64,000 nt of DNA, taken from assembly GCA_036788295.1 (NCBI GenBank), contig DAIQNR010000007.1, forward strand, positions 60,697-124,696, given 5' to 3'. This document shows positions 11,001-19,667 of the stretch, in pieces. The stretch is from JAHQVK01 sp036788295. Its GTDB lineage: Bacteria > Myxococcota > Kuafuiibacteriia > Kuafuiibacteriales > Kuafuiibacteriaceae. Numbering within the stretch: the first letter of the stretch is position 1; each line of letters begins with the position of its first letter. The notes below the pieces were generated by a model. The model made no database searches and was not told the DNA's origin. It was given only the letters and a program-made list of their open reading frames with translations. Position numbers and translations under genes: made by a program.

Positions 11001-11471
11001 GCCCTCGAGCGAGGCCCCCCCGCGGACGGGGACGTCCGCGCGCGCCAGGAGGTCATCGATCATCCCCTGAAGGCCGAGGCGCTGCCCGTCCTCGGGCGAA
11101 TAGATGCGAGCTATCCCGTAGGCGTGCAGCTGCTCGATCTCGGCCGGGAGAATGGTCCCTCCACCGCCCCCGAAGATCCGGATGTCCGCCCCCCGTTCTT
11201 CGAGCAGGTCATACATGTACTGGAAGAACTCGATGTGGCCGCCTTGATAGGACGTCACCGCGATGGCCTGCGCGTCCTCCTCGATCGCGCATTCGACGAT
11301 CTCGAGGGCCGACCGGTCGTGACCGAGGTGGATGACTTCGGCCCCCGAAGCCTGCAGCAGGCGGCGCATCAAGTTGATGGCGGCGTCATGTCCGTCGAAC
11401 AGGGACGCGGCGGTCACGATGCGGATCGGATTCTTGGGCTGGTAGCGAGCGACTTGGGGCTGAAGTGTCAT
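8034..11471 (-). CDS. icmF: Fused isobutyryl-CoA mutase IcmF (B12 domain, MeaB-type GTPase, mutase)
   Basis: This adenosylcobalamin enzyme interconverts isobutyryl-CoA and n-butyryl-CoA (some homologues act on isovaleryl/pivalyl-CoA) and carries its own G-protein chaperone. The 1145 residues follow the IcmF order. The B12 domain (about 14-145) has the axial His in DGHD (H28). The GTPase domain (about 195-410) has Walker A GTGGAGKS at 203-210, SVDPSKRRTGGALLGDR and NKFD at 343-346. A helical linker leads to the mutase barrel (about 570-1145). The barrel residue in RRFHYLS (F619) matches the Phe that distinguishes IcmF from methylmalonyl-CoA mutase. A GAGGAAG ribosome binding site precedes the ATG. 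No cobalamin riboswitch was seen in the 139 bp upstream. Confidence 0.95.
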   Translation of the reverse strand: MTLQPQVARYQPKNPIRIVTAASLFDGHDAAINLMRRLLQASGAEVIHLGHDRSALEIVECAIEEDAQAIAVTSYQGGHIEFFQYMYDLLEERGADIRIFGGGGGTILPAEIEQLHAYGIARIYSPEDGQRLGLQGMIDDLLARADVPVRGGASLEGLEGRRPAQIARLITLAENDPAFAERLRVELRPRLEKSKTPVLGVTGTGGAGKSSLVDELVRRFLLDQDDETVAIISVDPSKRRTGGALLGDRIRMNAVKNPRVYMRSLATRQSNLALSKWVQSAIDVTRAAGFSLVIVETSGIGQSDTEIVDHCDVSLYVMTADYGAATQLEKIDMIDFADVIALNKFDKPGSLDARRDVRKQYRRARGLFDGRDEGLPVYGTVASQFNDPGTHRLYEALMGTIAERTGAPIGPRGRLPTASGERKPIVPAARVRYLAEIGELSARYDADVKAQAQIARRLGQVRGALEQLRAEQGKEALSVEVEGGTVAVRAETRAMSAALEELESLERKLDAQLSATSRALLEAWPDMQARYRADHYRYEVRGKVIEQPLATTSLSGTRVPKVCLPRYQDPGDVLTWLMRENAPGFFPFTAGVFPLRRAGEAPARMFAGEGGPERTNRRFHYLSRGQPAHRLSTAFDSVTLYGQDPDPRPDIYGKVGNSGVSVCTVDDAKKLYSGFDLCDPKTSVSMTINGPAPIILAFFMNAAIDQGCEKHIRAEGRAREADERIEAKYRALGMARPRYQGALPDGHDGLGLLLLGASGRELLPPETYERIAADVLSSVRGTVQADILKEDQAQNTCIFSTEFALRMMGDIQEVFTRRRVRNFYSVSISGYHIAEAGANPISQLAFTLANGFTFVEYYLSRGLAIDDFAPNLSFFFSNGMDPEYAVLGRVARRIWAKAMRDRYGANERSQKLKYHIQTSGRSLHAQEIDFNDIRTTLQALYALYDNCNSLHTNAYDEAITTPTESSVRRALAIQLIIDQELGLNENENPTQGAFVIEELTDLVEAAVLCEFSRLSERGGVLGAMERMYQRSKIQEESMHYETLKHTGALPIVGVNTFLDPRGGKAEPPGEVIRATPEEKRYAIESKTEFQRRNREEAVAALGALRAVCLAEGNSFEQLLETAKVASLGQICDALFEVGGQYRRNM

Positions 11472-11610
11472 GGGTGGGGACTTCCTCGGCCGGCCCGCCC
11501 AGCGGGGTCGGTCCGGCCTTTGCTGTGGCGCCTCGATCCGGGTCTTTGGGTTTGGGGCCTCGAACCCGGTGTCTCATCGGCCGCTCGCACCGGCCTCGGG
11601 CCAGCCAGGA

Positions 11611-12750
11611 TCACGGCCCTGAGAGGGGCTGAAGAAGGAACGTGTAGCGCTGCTTCAGCGCTCCTTCGGCGATGGTCTGTTCGATCTGTCGATGCCCCGG
11701 CGCTTCGATGACGACCTTGTGGCTTTGCGCCGGGTCGAGGTCCTTGACGAAGGTGCGCCTTCGGCTCGGAAAGGTGCGGCCGTCCACCGAGATCGTCGCC
11801 GCCACCGGCTGGACTTCGAACTCGATCGTCATGAGCCCGGCGGCGCTGATCGGCTCGAGCAGCACCTCCTCGGTCCGGGGCTCCTTGGCCGAGACCTCGA
11901 CCCGCACCGTCGCCGGCTTGAACCCGGCCCGGGAGACCTCGATCTCGTGGATCCCCTCGCTCATCGTCAGGCGCACCGGGGTCCTCTGGGTCTGGAGCTG
12001 CCCGTCGATGCTGATCGTGGCGTCCGACGGGTCCGTCCTCAGCTCCACCGAGCCGCTCGAGCCGCCGAACACCAGGAGCACCACCACCCCTCCGACCAGG
12101 GCCAGGATCGCGATGAAGGCGAGAAAGCCCTTGAGCCGGGCCCAGATCGACGCCGCCGGAGGCGGCCGGAGGACATCGGCGGTGACCGGGGCGATTCCGG
12201 GCGTGGACGCCGCTTTCGGGGGCTGCATCCACATCAGGGTGTTCTCGCCGAAGCCGGTGGGGCCCGCCGTCGAGCCGGCCCCCTGGCCCAAGGGGGGCCG
12301 GGGCTGCCCCGGAGCACCGCCGACGGGGCCGCGCGCGTAGGGGGAGGCCCCCGGGGCGAGCGTCGGCTCCTCCCCGGAGGCGCCCACCGTCCCCGAGTAG
12401 ATGGACATCGGCTCCGAGGGGGCGGCGCCGCGGGTCGCCGGGTCCCGGACCGCGCCGCTGACCCTCGAGGTGGGCGCGGGCCCGATCTGGTCGAGGCTGA
12501 CCCGTCCGTCGAAGCTCGGCAGCGCCGGCATCGCCCTGGTCGGAGCGTCGCCGATGGCGCCGTCATCGGGGCCGATGACCATCTGCCGGCCGCGGGGCTC
12601 CGACGTCGGCCCCTTGCTCTTCGCGAGGCGCTGCCGCGCTTGCCGGAGCGCCTCGAGCTCGTCGTGGCTGAGGGGGTCGAGCAGGGTCCGGTCGTCGGGC
12701 GGGCTCTTGCCCTTGTCGTCTCGTTGGCTCACGGCGAACGTCCTACCCAT
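11611..12750 (-). CDS. PEGA-domain single-pass membrane protein
   Basis: The 379-aa protein has a long, low-complexity, Pro/Gly-rich cytoplasmic N-terminus (about 1-200). One transmembrane helix (207-229) follows, then two extracytoplasmic PEGA beta-sandwich repeats at about 232-300 and 305-375 (SVELRTDPSDATISIDG and EFEVQPVAATISVDG). PEGA modules are common on surface proteins and kinases of myxobacteria; their ligands are mostly unknown. It lies upstream of icmF on the same strand, separated by 139 bp, and diverges from recD2 over about 80 bp. No kinase domain is present, unlike many PEGA proteins. Confidence 0.82.
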   Translation of the reverse strand: MGRTFAVSQRDDKGKSPPDDRTLLDPLSHDELEALRQARQRLAKSKGPTSEPRGRQMVIGPDDGAIGDAPTRAMPALPSFDGRVSLDQIGPAPTSRVSGAVRDPATRGAAPSEPMSIYSGTVGASGEEPTLAPGASPYARGPVGGAPGQPRPPLGQGAGSTAGPTGFGENTLMWMQPPKAASTPGIAPVTADVLRPPPAASIWARLKGFLAFIAILALVGGVVVLLVFGGSSGSVELRTDPSDATISIDGQLQTQRTPVRLTMSEGIHEIEVSRAGFKPATVRVEVSAKEPRTEEVLLEPISAAGLMTIEFEVQPVAATISVDGRTFPSRRRTFVKDLDPAQSHKVVIEAPGHRQIEQTIAEGALKQRYTFLLQPLSGP

Positions 12751-12832
12751 GGCGTAGCATATCGCCCCGCTCGCGGACAGCTTGGCGGACTCGGCCTTGA
12801 ACGAGACCCGTTCGCCGTGGAATGTCGCCGCC

Positions 12833-14995
12833 GTGGCCGAATCGGACCGAGTGGAGCTCGACGTGGTCGTGCGAGGGCTCGGCTACCGGGCCCCGAGCGG
12901 GGATTTTGCCGTGCTTCGGGTGGCGCTGTCCGAGAAGTCGGAGCCGTTCTCGGCGGTCGGGCCGCTCGTCGGCGCCGAGCCGGGGGAGTTCTTGCGGGTG
13001 CAGGGCCGGTGGGTGCTGGATCCGCGGTACGGCAAGCAGCTGAAGGTCGACGGCTGGCTCCCCGCGATACCGGCCACGAAGGACGGCCTCGAGCGCTTCC
13101 TCGGCTCCGGGGCGGTGGACGGCGTGGGCAAGGAGATCGCCCAGCGGGTGGTGGCCCGGTTCGGCCTCGATACCCTGGACGTGCTCGACCACCACCCCCA
13201 TCGGCTGACCGAGGTCGACGGCATCGGAGCGAAACGAGCGCGCCGCATCGTCGCCGCGTGGGCCGAGCAGCGAGACGCGAGGGCGCTCATGGTGCTCCTC
13301 CGGGGCCACGGGCTGGGGACCGCGATCGCGGGACGGATCAGCCGTCACTTCGGGGATCGCGCGTTCGAGGTGTGCCGAAAGGACCCGTACCGGCTCGCGC
13401 TCGAGGTCCCAGGGGTGGGTTTCGCGACCGCCGACGGCCTCGCCCGCGCCGCGGGTCTGGACCGCAAAGACCCGGCACGGCTCTCGGCCGGCGCCCACCA
13501 CATGCTCGCGGAGGCGGTCGAGGCCGGACACGTCCGCCTCCCGGTCTCGACGCTGTGCGAGCGAACGGCGGACCGGCTCGAGGTGGGGCCCGAGGAAGTG
13601 GAGGCGGCGCTGCCCCGGCTCGAAGAAGAGCGGCGCTTGGTTCGCCCGGCCGAAGACCGGCAGCACGCGTACCTTCCCAAACTTTTCGTCGCCGAGCGGT
13701 TCGCGTCGAAGGCGGTGGCCGAGCGCCTCCGGCGGACGCCGCCGCGGCTGGCGGTGGACATCCATCGGGTGCTCGAAGACCACGAGTCCAAGGAGGGCAT
13801 CACGCTCGCCGGCCAGCAGCGAACCGCGGTCGAAGCGGCGACCGGCTCCGGGTTCGTCGTCATCACCGGAGGGCCGGGCACGGGGAAGACCACCCTCGTG
13901 AAGGCCCTGCTCGCCGTGTTCGCGGCAGCGAAGCAAAAGGTGCAGCTCGCCGCGCCCACCGGGCGGGCGGCGAAGCGGCTCGAAGAAGCCACCGGCCAAG
14001 CGGCCTCGACCCTGCACCGTCTGCTGGAGGTCAACCCGGTCACCGGGCGCTTCTCCCGGGATCGCTCCGCCCCCGTCGAGGCCGACCTGGTCGTCGTGGA
14101 CGAGGTCTCGATGGTGGACCTGCCCTTGTTCGCGAGCCTGCTCGAGGGGCTGAGCCCCGCGACCAGGCTGGTGCTCGTCGGGGACAACCACCAGCTTCCA
14201 TCGGTGGGACCAGGCCGGGTGCTCGCCGACCTCCTCGACGCCGGCGTGCCCCAAGTCCGGCTCGACGTCGTCTTCCGCCAGGCCGAGGCGAGCCTCATCG
14301 TCCAAAACGCCTACCGGATCGATCAGGGGGAGCGCTTCATCCCGTCGCCGTCCGGCCGGGACGGCGACTTCTACGTCATCGGAAGAGACCGGCCGGAGCT
14401 GGCCATGGAGACCGTGCTCGAGGTGGTCTGCCACCGCATCCCCAGCCGATTCGGGCTCGATCCCCGCGCCGACGTCCAGGTCCTCACCCCCATGCACAAG
14501 GGTCCGCTCGGCGCCCATCGCCTCAACGAGGCCCTTCAGGCCCGGCTCAACCCCGGCGAAGGAGGTCTCGCGCGCGGCGGACAAACCTTCCGACCTGGCG
14601 ATAAGGTCATGCAGACCCGCAACGACTACGAGCTTGGCGTGCTGAACGGGGAGCTCGGCCAGATCGAGTCGGTCGATGCCAGGGGCGGCCGGCTGACCGT
14701 GCGTTTCGACGGAGAGCTCGTGGCCTACGAGCGAAAGGACCTCGAGCACCTGAGCCTCGCCTACGCCTGCTCGGTCCACAAAGCGCAAGGCAGCGAATAC
14801 CCCGCGGTGGTGCTCGCGCTCGCCGACCACCACGCGGTCATGCTGGACCGCCGCCTCGTCTACACCGGCGTCACCAGGGCGAAGCGCCTGCTGGTGATCA
14901 TCGCGTCGTCCAGAGCGCTCGCTTTCGCCCGCCGGGCTCCAAGAGAAGGAGAGCGGGGCTCGGGCCTGGCCGAGCTCGTCCGCCGGGGAGAATGA
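12833..14995 (+). CDS. recD2: RecD2-type 5'-3' DNA helicase (RecD/TraA family)
   Basis: This SF1B helicase works in DNA repair without RecB/RecC partners. The N-terminal half carries an OB-like region and helix-hairpin-helix segments (AVDGVGKEIA, EVDGIGAKRA, EVPGVGFATADGL). The motor then shows Walker A GGPGTGKTT (about 346-354), APTGRAAKRL, DEVSM (Walker B), GDNHQLPSVGPG, VFRQ, the SH3-like insert and VHKAQGSEYP. The C-terminal motif VI is YTGVTRAKRLL. A GTG at 12833 gives 720 aa, close to Deinococcus RecD2. An in-frame TTG at 12782 would add 17 residues and sits in the divergent promoter region. The aminotransferase gene follows after 56 bp. Confidence 0.93.
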   Translation: MAESDRVELDVVVRGLGYRAPSGDFAVLRVALSEKSEPFSAVGPLVGAEPGEFLRVQGRWVLDPRYGKQLKVDGWLPAIPATKDGLERFLGSGAVDGVGKEIAQRVVARFGLDTLDVLDHHPHRLTEVDGIGAKRARRIVAAWAEQRDARALMVLLRGHGLGTAIAGRISRHFGDRAFEVCRKDPYRLALEVPGVGFATADGLARAAGLDRKDPARLSAGAHHMLAEAVEAGHVRLPVSTLCERTADRLEVGPEEVEAALPRLEEERRLVRPAEDRQHAYLPKLFVAERFASKAVAERLRRTPPRLAVDIHRVLEDHESKEGITLAGQQRTAVEAATGSGFVVITGGPGTGKTTLVKALLAVFAAAKQKVQLAAPTGRAAKRLEEATGQAASTLHRLLEVNPVTGRFSRDRSAPVEADLVVVDEVSMVDLPLFASLLEGLSPATRLVLVGDNHQLPSVGPGRVLADLLDAGVPQVRLDVVFRQAEASLIVQNAYRIDQGERFIPSPSGRDGDFYVIGRDRPELAMETVLEVVCHRIPSRFGLDPRADVQVLTPMHKGPLGAHRLNEALQARLNPGEGGLARGGQTFRPGDKVMQTRNDYELGVLNGELGQIESVDARGGRLTVRFDGELVAYERKDLEHLSLAYACSVHKAQGSEYPAVVLALADHHAVMLDRRLVYTGVTRAKRLLVIIASSRALAFARRAPREGERGSGLAELVRRGE

Positions 14996-15051
14996 ACACC
15001 AAGTTTCGCGGGCTTCGTTGAGCCCGTAGCGGCCTCGGCCGGGAGAAGGTC

Positions 15052-16227
15052 ATGTCCGTGCGATTCGAGCTCGACCCGAACCTCATCCATCTCAACCACG
15101 GCTCGTTCGGAGCGGTGACGGTGCAGGTGCGAGAGGCGCAAGACGCCCTGCGGCTGCGCATGGACCGAGATGGGATGGGGTTCTTCACCGGCGAGTGGCT
15201 CGAGCGGCTCGACGCAGCCCGCGTCGCCCTCGGTCGTTTCCTGAGGGCCCGGCCCGAGGACCTCGTGTTCGTGAAGAACGCCACGTACGCGGTGTCGGCG
15301 GTGCTGAGGAGCCTGCCCCTCGAAAGAGGCGACGAGGTCCTCGTCACCAACCACGAATATCCCGCGTGCCTCAACGCGGTCCGGGCCACCGGGGCCGCGC
15401 TGCGGGTGGCCGAGATCCGCCTGCCGGTGGCCGGGCCGGACGCCGTCCTCGAGGCGGTGCAGGCGGCGATCACCGATCGGACGCGGCTCGCGCTCATCAG
15501 CCATGTCACCTCGCCGACCGGCCTCGTCCTTCCGGTGGAGCGGATCGTGGAAGAGCTCGAGCACCGGGGGATCCCGGTCCTCATCGACGGCGCCCACGCC
15601 CCGGGCATGCTCGACCTCGACCTCGGAACGCTCGCCGACCGGGGCCTCCGATATTACGCCGCAAACCTCCACAAATGGGTGTGCGCGCCGAAGGGGGCTG
15701 CCTTCTTGTGGGCGAGCCCGGCCGCGCAGGACGGGCTCGATCCTCCGGTGACCTCCCACGGCGCGGGGGACCCGTGGCCAGGGCGGACCCGGTTTCAGAC
15801 CCGATTCGACTGGACGGGGACCGACGACCCCACCCCGTTTCTGGTCGTCCCGGACGCGCTCGCCGCGCTGGCCGAGCTCCACCCGGGGGGCCACGCCGGG
15901 GTACGAGCCGCAAACCACGAGCTCGCGGTCGTCGCCCGCGACGTGCTGCTCGCGCGACTCGGGACCGAGCCGCTCGCCCCCACCTCGATGCTCGGCAGCC
16001 TCGCCGCGGTGAAGCTCCCCGACGATCCCGGGCCTCCGCGGCCTCACGCGCTCGCGAGGAGCCCCCTGCAGCAAAACCTACACGAAGAAGGGTTCCGGGT
16101 GCCGATCGTGCCGTTTCCTGCGCATCCGGGCCGCCTGATCCGGATCTCGGCCCACCGCTACAACAGCAGGCCGCAATACGAGCACCTCGCCGATCGCCTC
16201 TGCCATCACCTCGCCGCCGGCCGCTGA
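15052..16227 (+). CDS. Class V aminotransferase-family PLP enzyme (isopenicillin-N-epimerase-like)
   Basis: The 391-aa protein has the fold-type I class V pattern. It opens with LNHGSFG and shows NATYAVSAVLRSL, the PLP ring Asp in VLIDGAHAPG and the Schiff-base lysine in NLHKWVCAPKG. The C-terminal domain ends with RISAHRYN. Relatives are annotated as isopenicillin N epimerase-like, cysteine desulfurase-like or ergothioneine C-S lyase-like enzymes, so the substrate is not determined. It shows no desulfurase catalytic Cys loop that I can identify. The ATG is preceded by GGGAGAAGG. It lies between recD2 and the sugar cluster and need not belong to either. Confidence 0.85.
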   Translation: MSVRFELDPNLIHLNHGSFGAVTVQVREAQDALRLRMDRDGMGFFTGEWLERLDAARVALGRFLRARPEDLVFVKNATYAVSAVLRSLPLERGDEVLVTNHEYPACLNAVRATGAALRVAEIRLPVAGPDAVLEAVQAAITDRTRLALISHVTSPTGLVLPVERIVEELEHRGIPVLIDGAHAPGMLDLDLGTLADRGLRYYAANLHKWVCAPKGAAFLWASPAAQDGLDPPVTSHGAGDPWPGRTRFQTRFDWTGTDDPTPFLVVPDALAALAELHPGGHAGVRAANHELAVVARDVLLARLGTEPLAPTSMLGSLAAVKLPDDPGPPRPHALARSPLQQNLHEEGFRVPIVPFPAHPGRLIRISAHRYNSRPQYEHLADRLCHHLAAGR

Positions 16228-16303
16228 ACCCTCCCCGAACCCATCGCGGCGGTGGCAAGCTCGTGCGCAGACACGCGAGTGGGGACGTGGTAGTGGCACG
16301 CCC

Positions 16304-17506
16304 GTGTTGGCGTCGGTTCTCGATCGCGTCCAGCGGGCGGTGGGCAGGAAAGCGGCGCCCCCGGCCCCGCGACGAAACCCCACCGGGATCGCCCTCGTCG
16401 GCTGCGGCTACGTCGCGGACCTCTACCTGCCCAACCTGGAGAACCACCCCGGGCTCGCCGTGGTGGCGGTGTTCGACCGCGACGTGTCCCGGGCGGCGGC
16501 CACGGCCAGCCGGCTCGCGGTGACCCACCACCGAACGCTCGAGGCGGTGCTCGGCGACCCTCGGGTACAGATCGTGGTGAACCTCACCAACCCTCGCTCC
16601 CACTTCGAGGTGTCGAAGGCCGCGCTCGAGGCGGGAAAGCACGTCTACACCGAAAAGCCGCTCGCGATGCGGACGGATGACGCCTTCGCGCTCGTCGAGC
16701 GGGCAGAGCGCAGCGGCCTGCAGATCTGCGGGGCCCCTTGCAACGTGCTGTCCGAGACCGCGCAGACCCTCTGGAAGGCCATTCGCGACGAGCGGGTGGG
16801 CAGGACCCGGCTCGTCTATGCCGAGATGGACGACGGATTGGTGCACCGCTTCGCGTACAAGCGATGGCTGAGCCGGACGAAAATCCCTTGGCCCTACCGC
16901 GACGAGTTCGAGGTCGGCTGCACGCTCGAGCACGCCGGATACTACTTGGGTTGGCTGCTCGCGTTCTTCGGCCCGGTGAGAAGGATGAGCGCGTTCTCGA
17001 AGACGCTCATCGAGGACAAGGTTCCGGGCGAGCCCCCGCTGAACCCGAACGCGCCCGACTTCTCGGTCGCTTGCCTCGAGTTCGACGGCGGCGTCGTGGC
17101 TCGGCTCACTTGCAGCATCGTGGCCGAACACGATCACGCGTTTCGGGTGTTCGCCGAGGACGGGGTGATGACCACCCGGGACTGCTGGTTCTATCGGGAG
17201 CCGATCCATTATCGGCGGCGGATCACGATCCGCCGAAAGACCTTGCTCAACCCGATCCGAGGGTCGGTCCCGCTGCTCGGGACCCATCTACCGGCGGCGG
17301 TCGGCCAGGGCTCGGCCCAGATGGACTTCTTTCGGGGCGTGGATGAGATGGCCGACGCGATCCACCACGGCCGGACCCCGCGGCTGTCGCCTCGCTTCTC
17401 CCTCCATCTCACCGAAGTCGCGCTCGCCATTCACGAGGGCCTCGGAGCCCCCGTGGTCCCGAGGTCGAGCTTTGAGCCCATGCGACCCATGCCGTGGGCC
17501 GAGTGA
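16304..17506 (+). CDS. Gfo/Idh/MocA-family NAD(P)-dependent oxidoreductase
   Basis: The 400-aa product (GTG start) has an N-terminal Rossmann domain with ALVGCGYVAD as the dinucleotide loop (about residues 29-38) and the family EKP motif in YTEKPLAMR. A C-terminal alpha/beta dimerisation and substrate domain follows. The family oxidises or reduces hydroxyls of sugars, inositols and sugar nucleotides. It begins a three-gene plus-strand run with an epimerase (9 bp downstream) and a GT4 glycosyltransferase, which points to nucleotide-sugar or glycan synthesis. A second member of the family is fused to an epimerase in the facing transcript. The substrate cannot be named. Confidence 0.88.
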   Translation: MLASVLDRVQRAVGRKAAPPAPRRNPTGIALVGCGYVADLYLPNLENHPGLAVVAVFDRDVSRAAATASRLAVTHHRTLEAVLGDPRVQIVVNLTNPRSHFEVSKAALEAGKHVYTEKPLAMRTDDAFALVERAERSGLQICGAPCNVLSETAQTLWKAIRDERVGRTRLVYAEMDDGLVHRFAYKRWLSRTKIPWPYRDEFEVGCTLEHAGYYLGWLLAFFGPVRRMSAFSKTLIEDKVPGEPPLNPNAPDFSVACLEFDGGVVARLTCSIVAEHDHAFRVFAEDGVMTTRDCWFYREPIHYRRRITIRRKTLLNPIRGSVPLLGTHLPAAVGQGSAQMDFFRGVDEMADAIHHGRTPRLSPRFSLHLTEVALAIHEGLGAPVVPRSSFEPMRPMPWAE

Positions 17507-17515
17507 GGTACCAAG

Positions 17516-18460
17516 ATGAAGTTCCTCGTCACCGGCGCGGCCGGATTTCTCGGACAGGCGGTGCTCACCGCGCTTCGGTCGGAAGGCCACGAGGCCATCG
17601 CCGGGGTTCGGGCCCCGCGCGATGGGCAGAAGCGGGTGGACGTGCTCGACCCGGCGACGCTGCCTTTGGCGCTCGAGGGCGTCGATGGAGTCATCCACCT
17701 CGCCGCTCAGATGGTGGGCCCGCCCGCCGAACTCACCGAGGTCGCGGTCCTTGGCACCGAGAACCTCGTGCGAGCGATGGCGCAGGCAGGAGTCCGCCGG
17801 CTCGTCCTCGCGAGCAGCTTCGCGGTCTATGACTTCGACGCCGCCGGCGATTTCATCACCGAGGACAGCCCGCTCGTAGACCCCGATCGGGCGGGGGTCG
17901 ATGGATACGCTGCGGCCAAGCGCGGGCAAGAAGCGCTCGCCACCGAGCAGGCCGCGGCGCTCGGGCTCGATCTGGTGGTGCTCAGACCCGCGGCGGTGTT
18001 CGGTCCGGGCCGGATGCACCTGCCGGAGCTTGGGCACTTCACCAAGTCCCTGCTCATCCTCGTGGACCCAGACCGGCCGCTGAGGCTCAGCTACCTAGAA
18101 AACTGCGCTCGGGCCTTCGCGTTCGTCGCCGGCCACCCCGAAGCAGCGGGCGTCTTTCAGGTCGTGGACGAGCCCGTCTCGGCCCGCCGGTTCGCGGACG
18201 CCTTCTTCGGCCAAAACCGGGTGATCCTCCCTCGCGCCCTCGGGCTCGGCCTCGCGACCGTCGCCTCCGCTGCGGCGAAATACATCCCCCTCCTCGATGC
18301 GAAGCTGCCCGGGATCGCCCGTCCGGTCGTGTTTCGCAGCCGCTTTGGCCGAGCTCGAGCATCCGGAGATCGGCTCGCCCGGCTCGGCTTCTCCGCGCCC
18401 TGCTCGTTTTCGGACGCGGTGACTCGCTGCGCCGCCACCTCGACCGAGAAGCCCCAATGA
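17516..18460 (+). CDS. NAD-dependent epimerase/dehydratase (extended SDR)
   Basis: The 314-aa protein starts with the Rossmann motif TGAAGFLG (residues 6-13). It has the extended-SDR active site: a serine-containing strand LVLASSFAVYD and the Tyr-x-x-x-Lys pair in GYAAAK. These enzymes epimerise, dehydrate or reduce sugar nucleotides or 3-beta-hydroxysteroid-like substrates. The gene is tightly packed after the oxidoreductase, and its stop overlaps the GT4 start (ATGA), so it is probably translated together with the glycosyltransferase. Sequence alone does not give the substrate. The family call is firm. Confidence 0.88.
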   Translation: MKFLVTGAAGFLGQAVLTALRSEGHEAIAGVRAPRDGQKRVDVLDPATLPLALEGVDGVIHLAAQMVGPPAELTEVAVLGTENLVRAMAQAGVRRLVLASSFAVYDFDAAGDFITEDSPLVDPDRAGVDGYAAAKRGQEALATEQAAALGLDLVVLRPAAVFGPGRMHLPELGHFTKSLLILVDPDRPLRLSYLENCARAFAFVAGHPEAAGVFQVVDEPVSARRFADAFFGQNRVILPRALGLGLATVASAAAKYIPLLDAKLPGIARPVVFRSRFGRARASGDRLARLGFSAPCSFSDAVTRCAATSTEKPQ

Positions 18461-19665
18461 AGATCGCCTATCTCACCAGCGCGTACGCCCGGGCCGGAGA
18501 CACGTTCATTCGGGCCGAAGTTTCGGAGCTTCGCCGGCGCGGCCACGAAGTCCACACCTTCTCCATTCGGCGAGCGGCCGAAGAGGACATCAGCGAGACC
18601 ATTCGAGAGGAGCAGGCGAAAACCGACTACATCCTCGAGCGAGGGCTGCTGAAGCTCGCCAAGTCTTTCGGAGGCCAGCTGCGCCGGCGCCCGGCCCGCG
18701 CCGCGGAGGCGCTCACGCTCGCCGTGCGCATCCGGCCACCGGGCCTCGTCGCGTTCGGAAAGCAGCTGGTGTACGTGCTCGAGGCGTCTTACCTGGCCGA
18801 GCGGCTCGAGGCGCTCGGGGTCGAGCACCTGCACAACCACATCCCAGAAGGTTCGGGCACGGTCACCCTGCTCGCGTCGATGTTGAGCGGCGTTCCGTAC
18901 AGCCAAACGGTGCACGGCCCGGGTTTCTTCTTCCATGTCAAGGATTGGGCCCTCGGAGAGAAAGTGGCCCGCTCCGCCTTCTTCGCCTGCATCACGAGCT
19001 TCTGCAAGAGCCAATGCATGATCTTCACCCCGGTGGAGCACTGGCCAAAGCTCGCGGAGGTCCGCTGCGGGCTCGACAGCCACTTTCTCGACGCCCCCGC
19101 CGTGCCGCCCCCGGAGGCCCCCCGGCTCGTGATGGTCGGCCGGCTGTGCCCAGAAAAGGGGTTCATGCTCATGGTCGAGGCGGTCAAGGCGCTCGCCGAC
19201 GAAGGCGTTCGCTGCGAAGTGGATGTCATCGGGGGCGGCCCGCTCGCGGCCGATCTCGAGCGTCGGGTCCGCGAGCTCGGGCTCGCGGACCGAATCCATT
19301 TGCTTGGCTGGAAATCCAGCGACGAAGTGCGCGAGCACGTGCAGAAGGCCCGGGCGCTGCTCCTCCCGAGCTTCGCCGAGGGGCTGCCCGTCGTGATCAT
19401 GGAGGCTCTCGCTCTGGGGAGGCCGGTGATCAGCACCCACATCGCGGGCATCCCGGAGCTGGTCCGGTCGGGAGAGACCGGATGGCTGGTCCCCGCCGGT
19501 TCGACCGAGCCGCTCGTGGAGGCGATGCGGGAGGCGGTGACCGCCCCACTGGAACGCATCGAGGCGATGGGCGCCGCCGGGCGAATCCTCGTCCGCGAGC
19601 GGCACGACATCACCGTGGAGGTGGGAAAGCTCGAGTCGCTGATGCGGGGCCGCGACCGGGGGTGA
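18457..19665 (+). CDS. GT4-family glycosyltransferase
   Basis: The 402-aa GT-B enzyme has an N-terminal domain starting KIAYLTSAYARAGDTFI and a C-terminal donor-binding domain. The latter shows MVGRLCPEKGF, DVIGGGPL and the retaining EX7E region in PSFAEGLPVVIMEAL. Such enzymes transfer a sugar from a nucleotide or lipid donor to lipid-linked glycan at the cytoplasmic membrane face. The pattern (exosortase-type/colanic-acid-like GT4) fits exopolysaccharide or surface glycan assembly. Its ATG overlaps the epimerase stop. Its stop lies 2 bp from the stop of the convergent fused oxidoreductase-epimerase gene. Confidence 0.92.
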   Translation: MKIAYLTSAYARAGDTFIRAEVSELRRRGHEVHTFSIRRAAEEDISETIREEQAKTDYILERGLLKLAKSFGGQLRRRPARAAEALTLAVRIRPPGLVAFGKQLVYVLEASYLAERLEALGVEHLHNHIPEGSGTVTLLASMLSGVPYSQTVHGPGFFFHVKDWALGEKVARSAFFACITSFCKSQCMIFTPVEHWPKLAEVRCGLDSHFLDAPAVPPPEAPRLVMVGRLCPEKGFMLMVEAVKALADEGVRCEVDVIGGGPLAADLERRVRELGLADRIHLLGWKSSDEVREHVQKARALLLPSFAEGLPVVIMEALALGRPVISTHIAGIPELVRSGETGWLVPAGSTEPLVEAMREAVTAPLERIEAMGAAGRILVRERHDITVEVGKLESLMRGRDRG

Positions 19666-19667
19666 AC

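Noticed and set aside
11472..11610. Cobalamin riboswitch upstream of icmF.
   Set aside because: No B12-box-like or long leader structure was recognised; only 139 bp separates it from the upstream gene. A covariance-model scan would settle this.
12782..12832. TTG start of recD2 at 12782.
   Set aside because: It would add 17 non-conserved residues in the short divergent promoter gap; the GTG at 12833 gives the family length.
11692..14604. A long plus-strand frame opposite the PEGA and recD2 region.
   Set aside because: No domains, Arg/Pro/Gly-rich; recD2 lies on the same strand in another frame with full helicase motifs.
15009..15026. Six-base stem (CGGGCT/AGCCCG) between recD2 and the aminotransferase as a terminator.
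   Set aside because: Too short, no T-tract, and the downstream gene is only 26 bp away.
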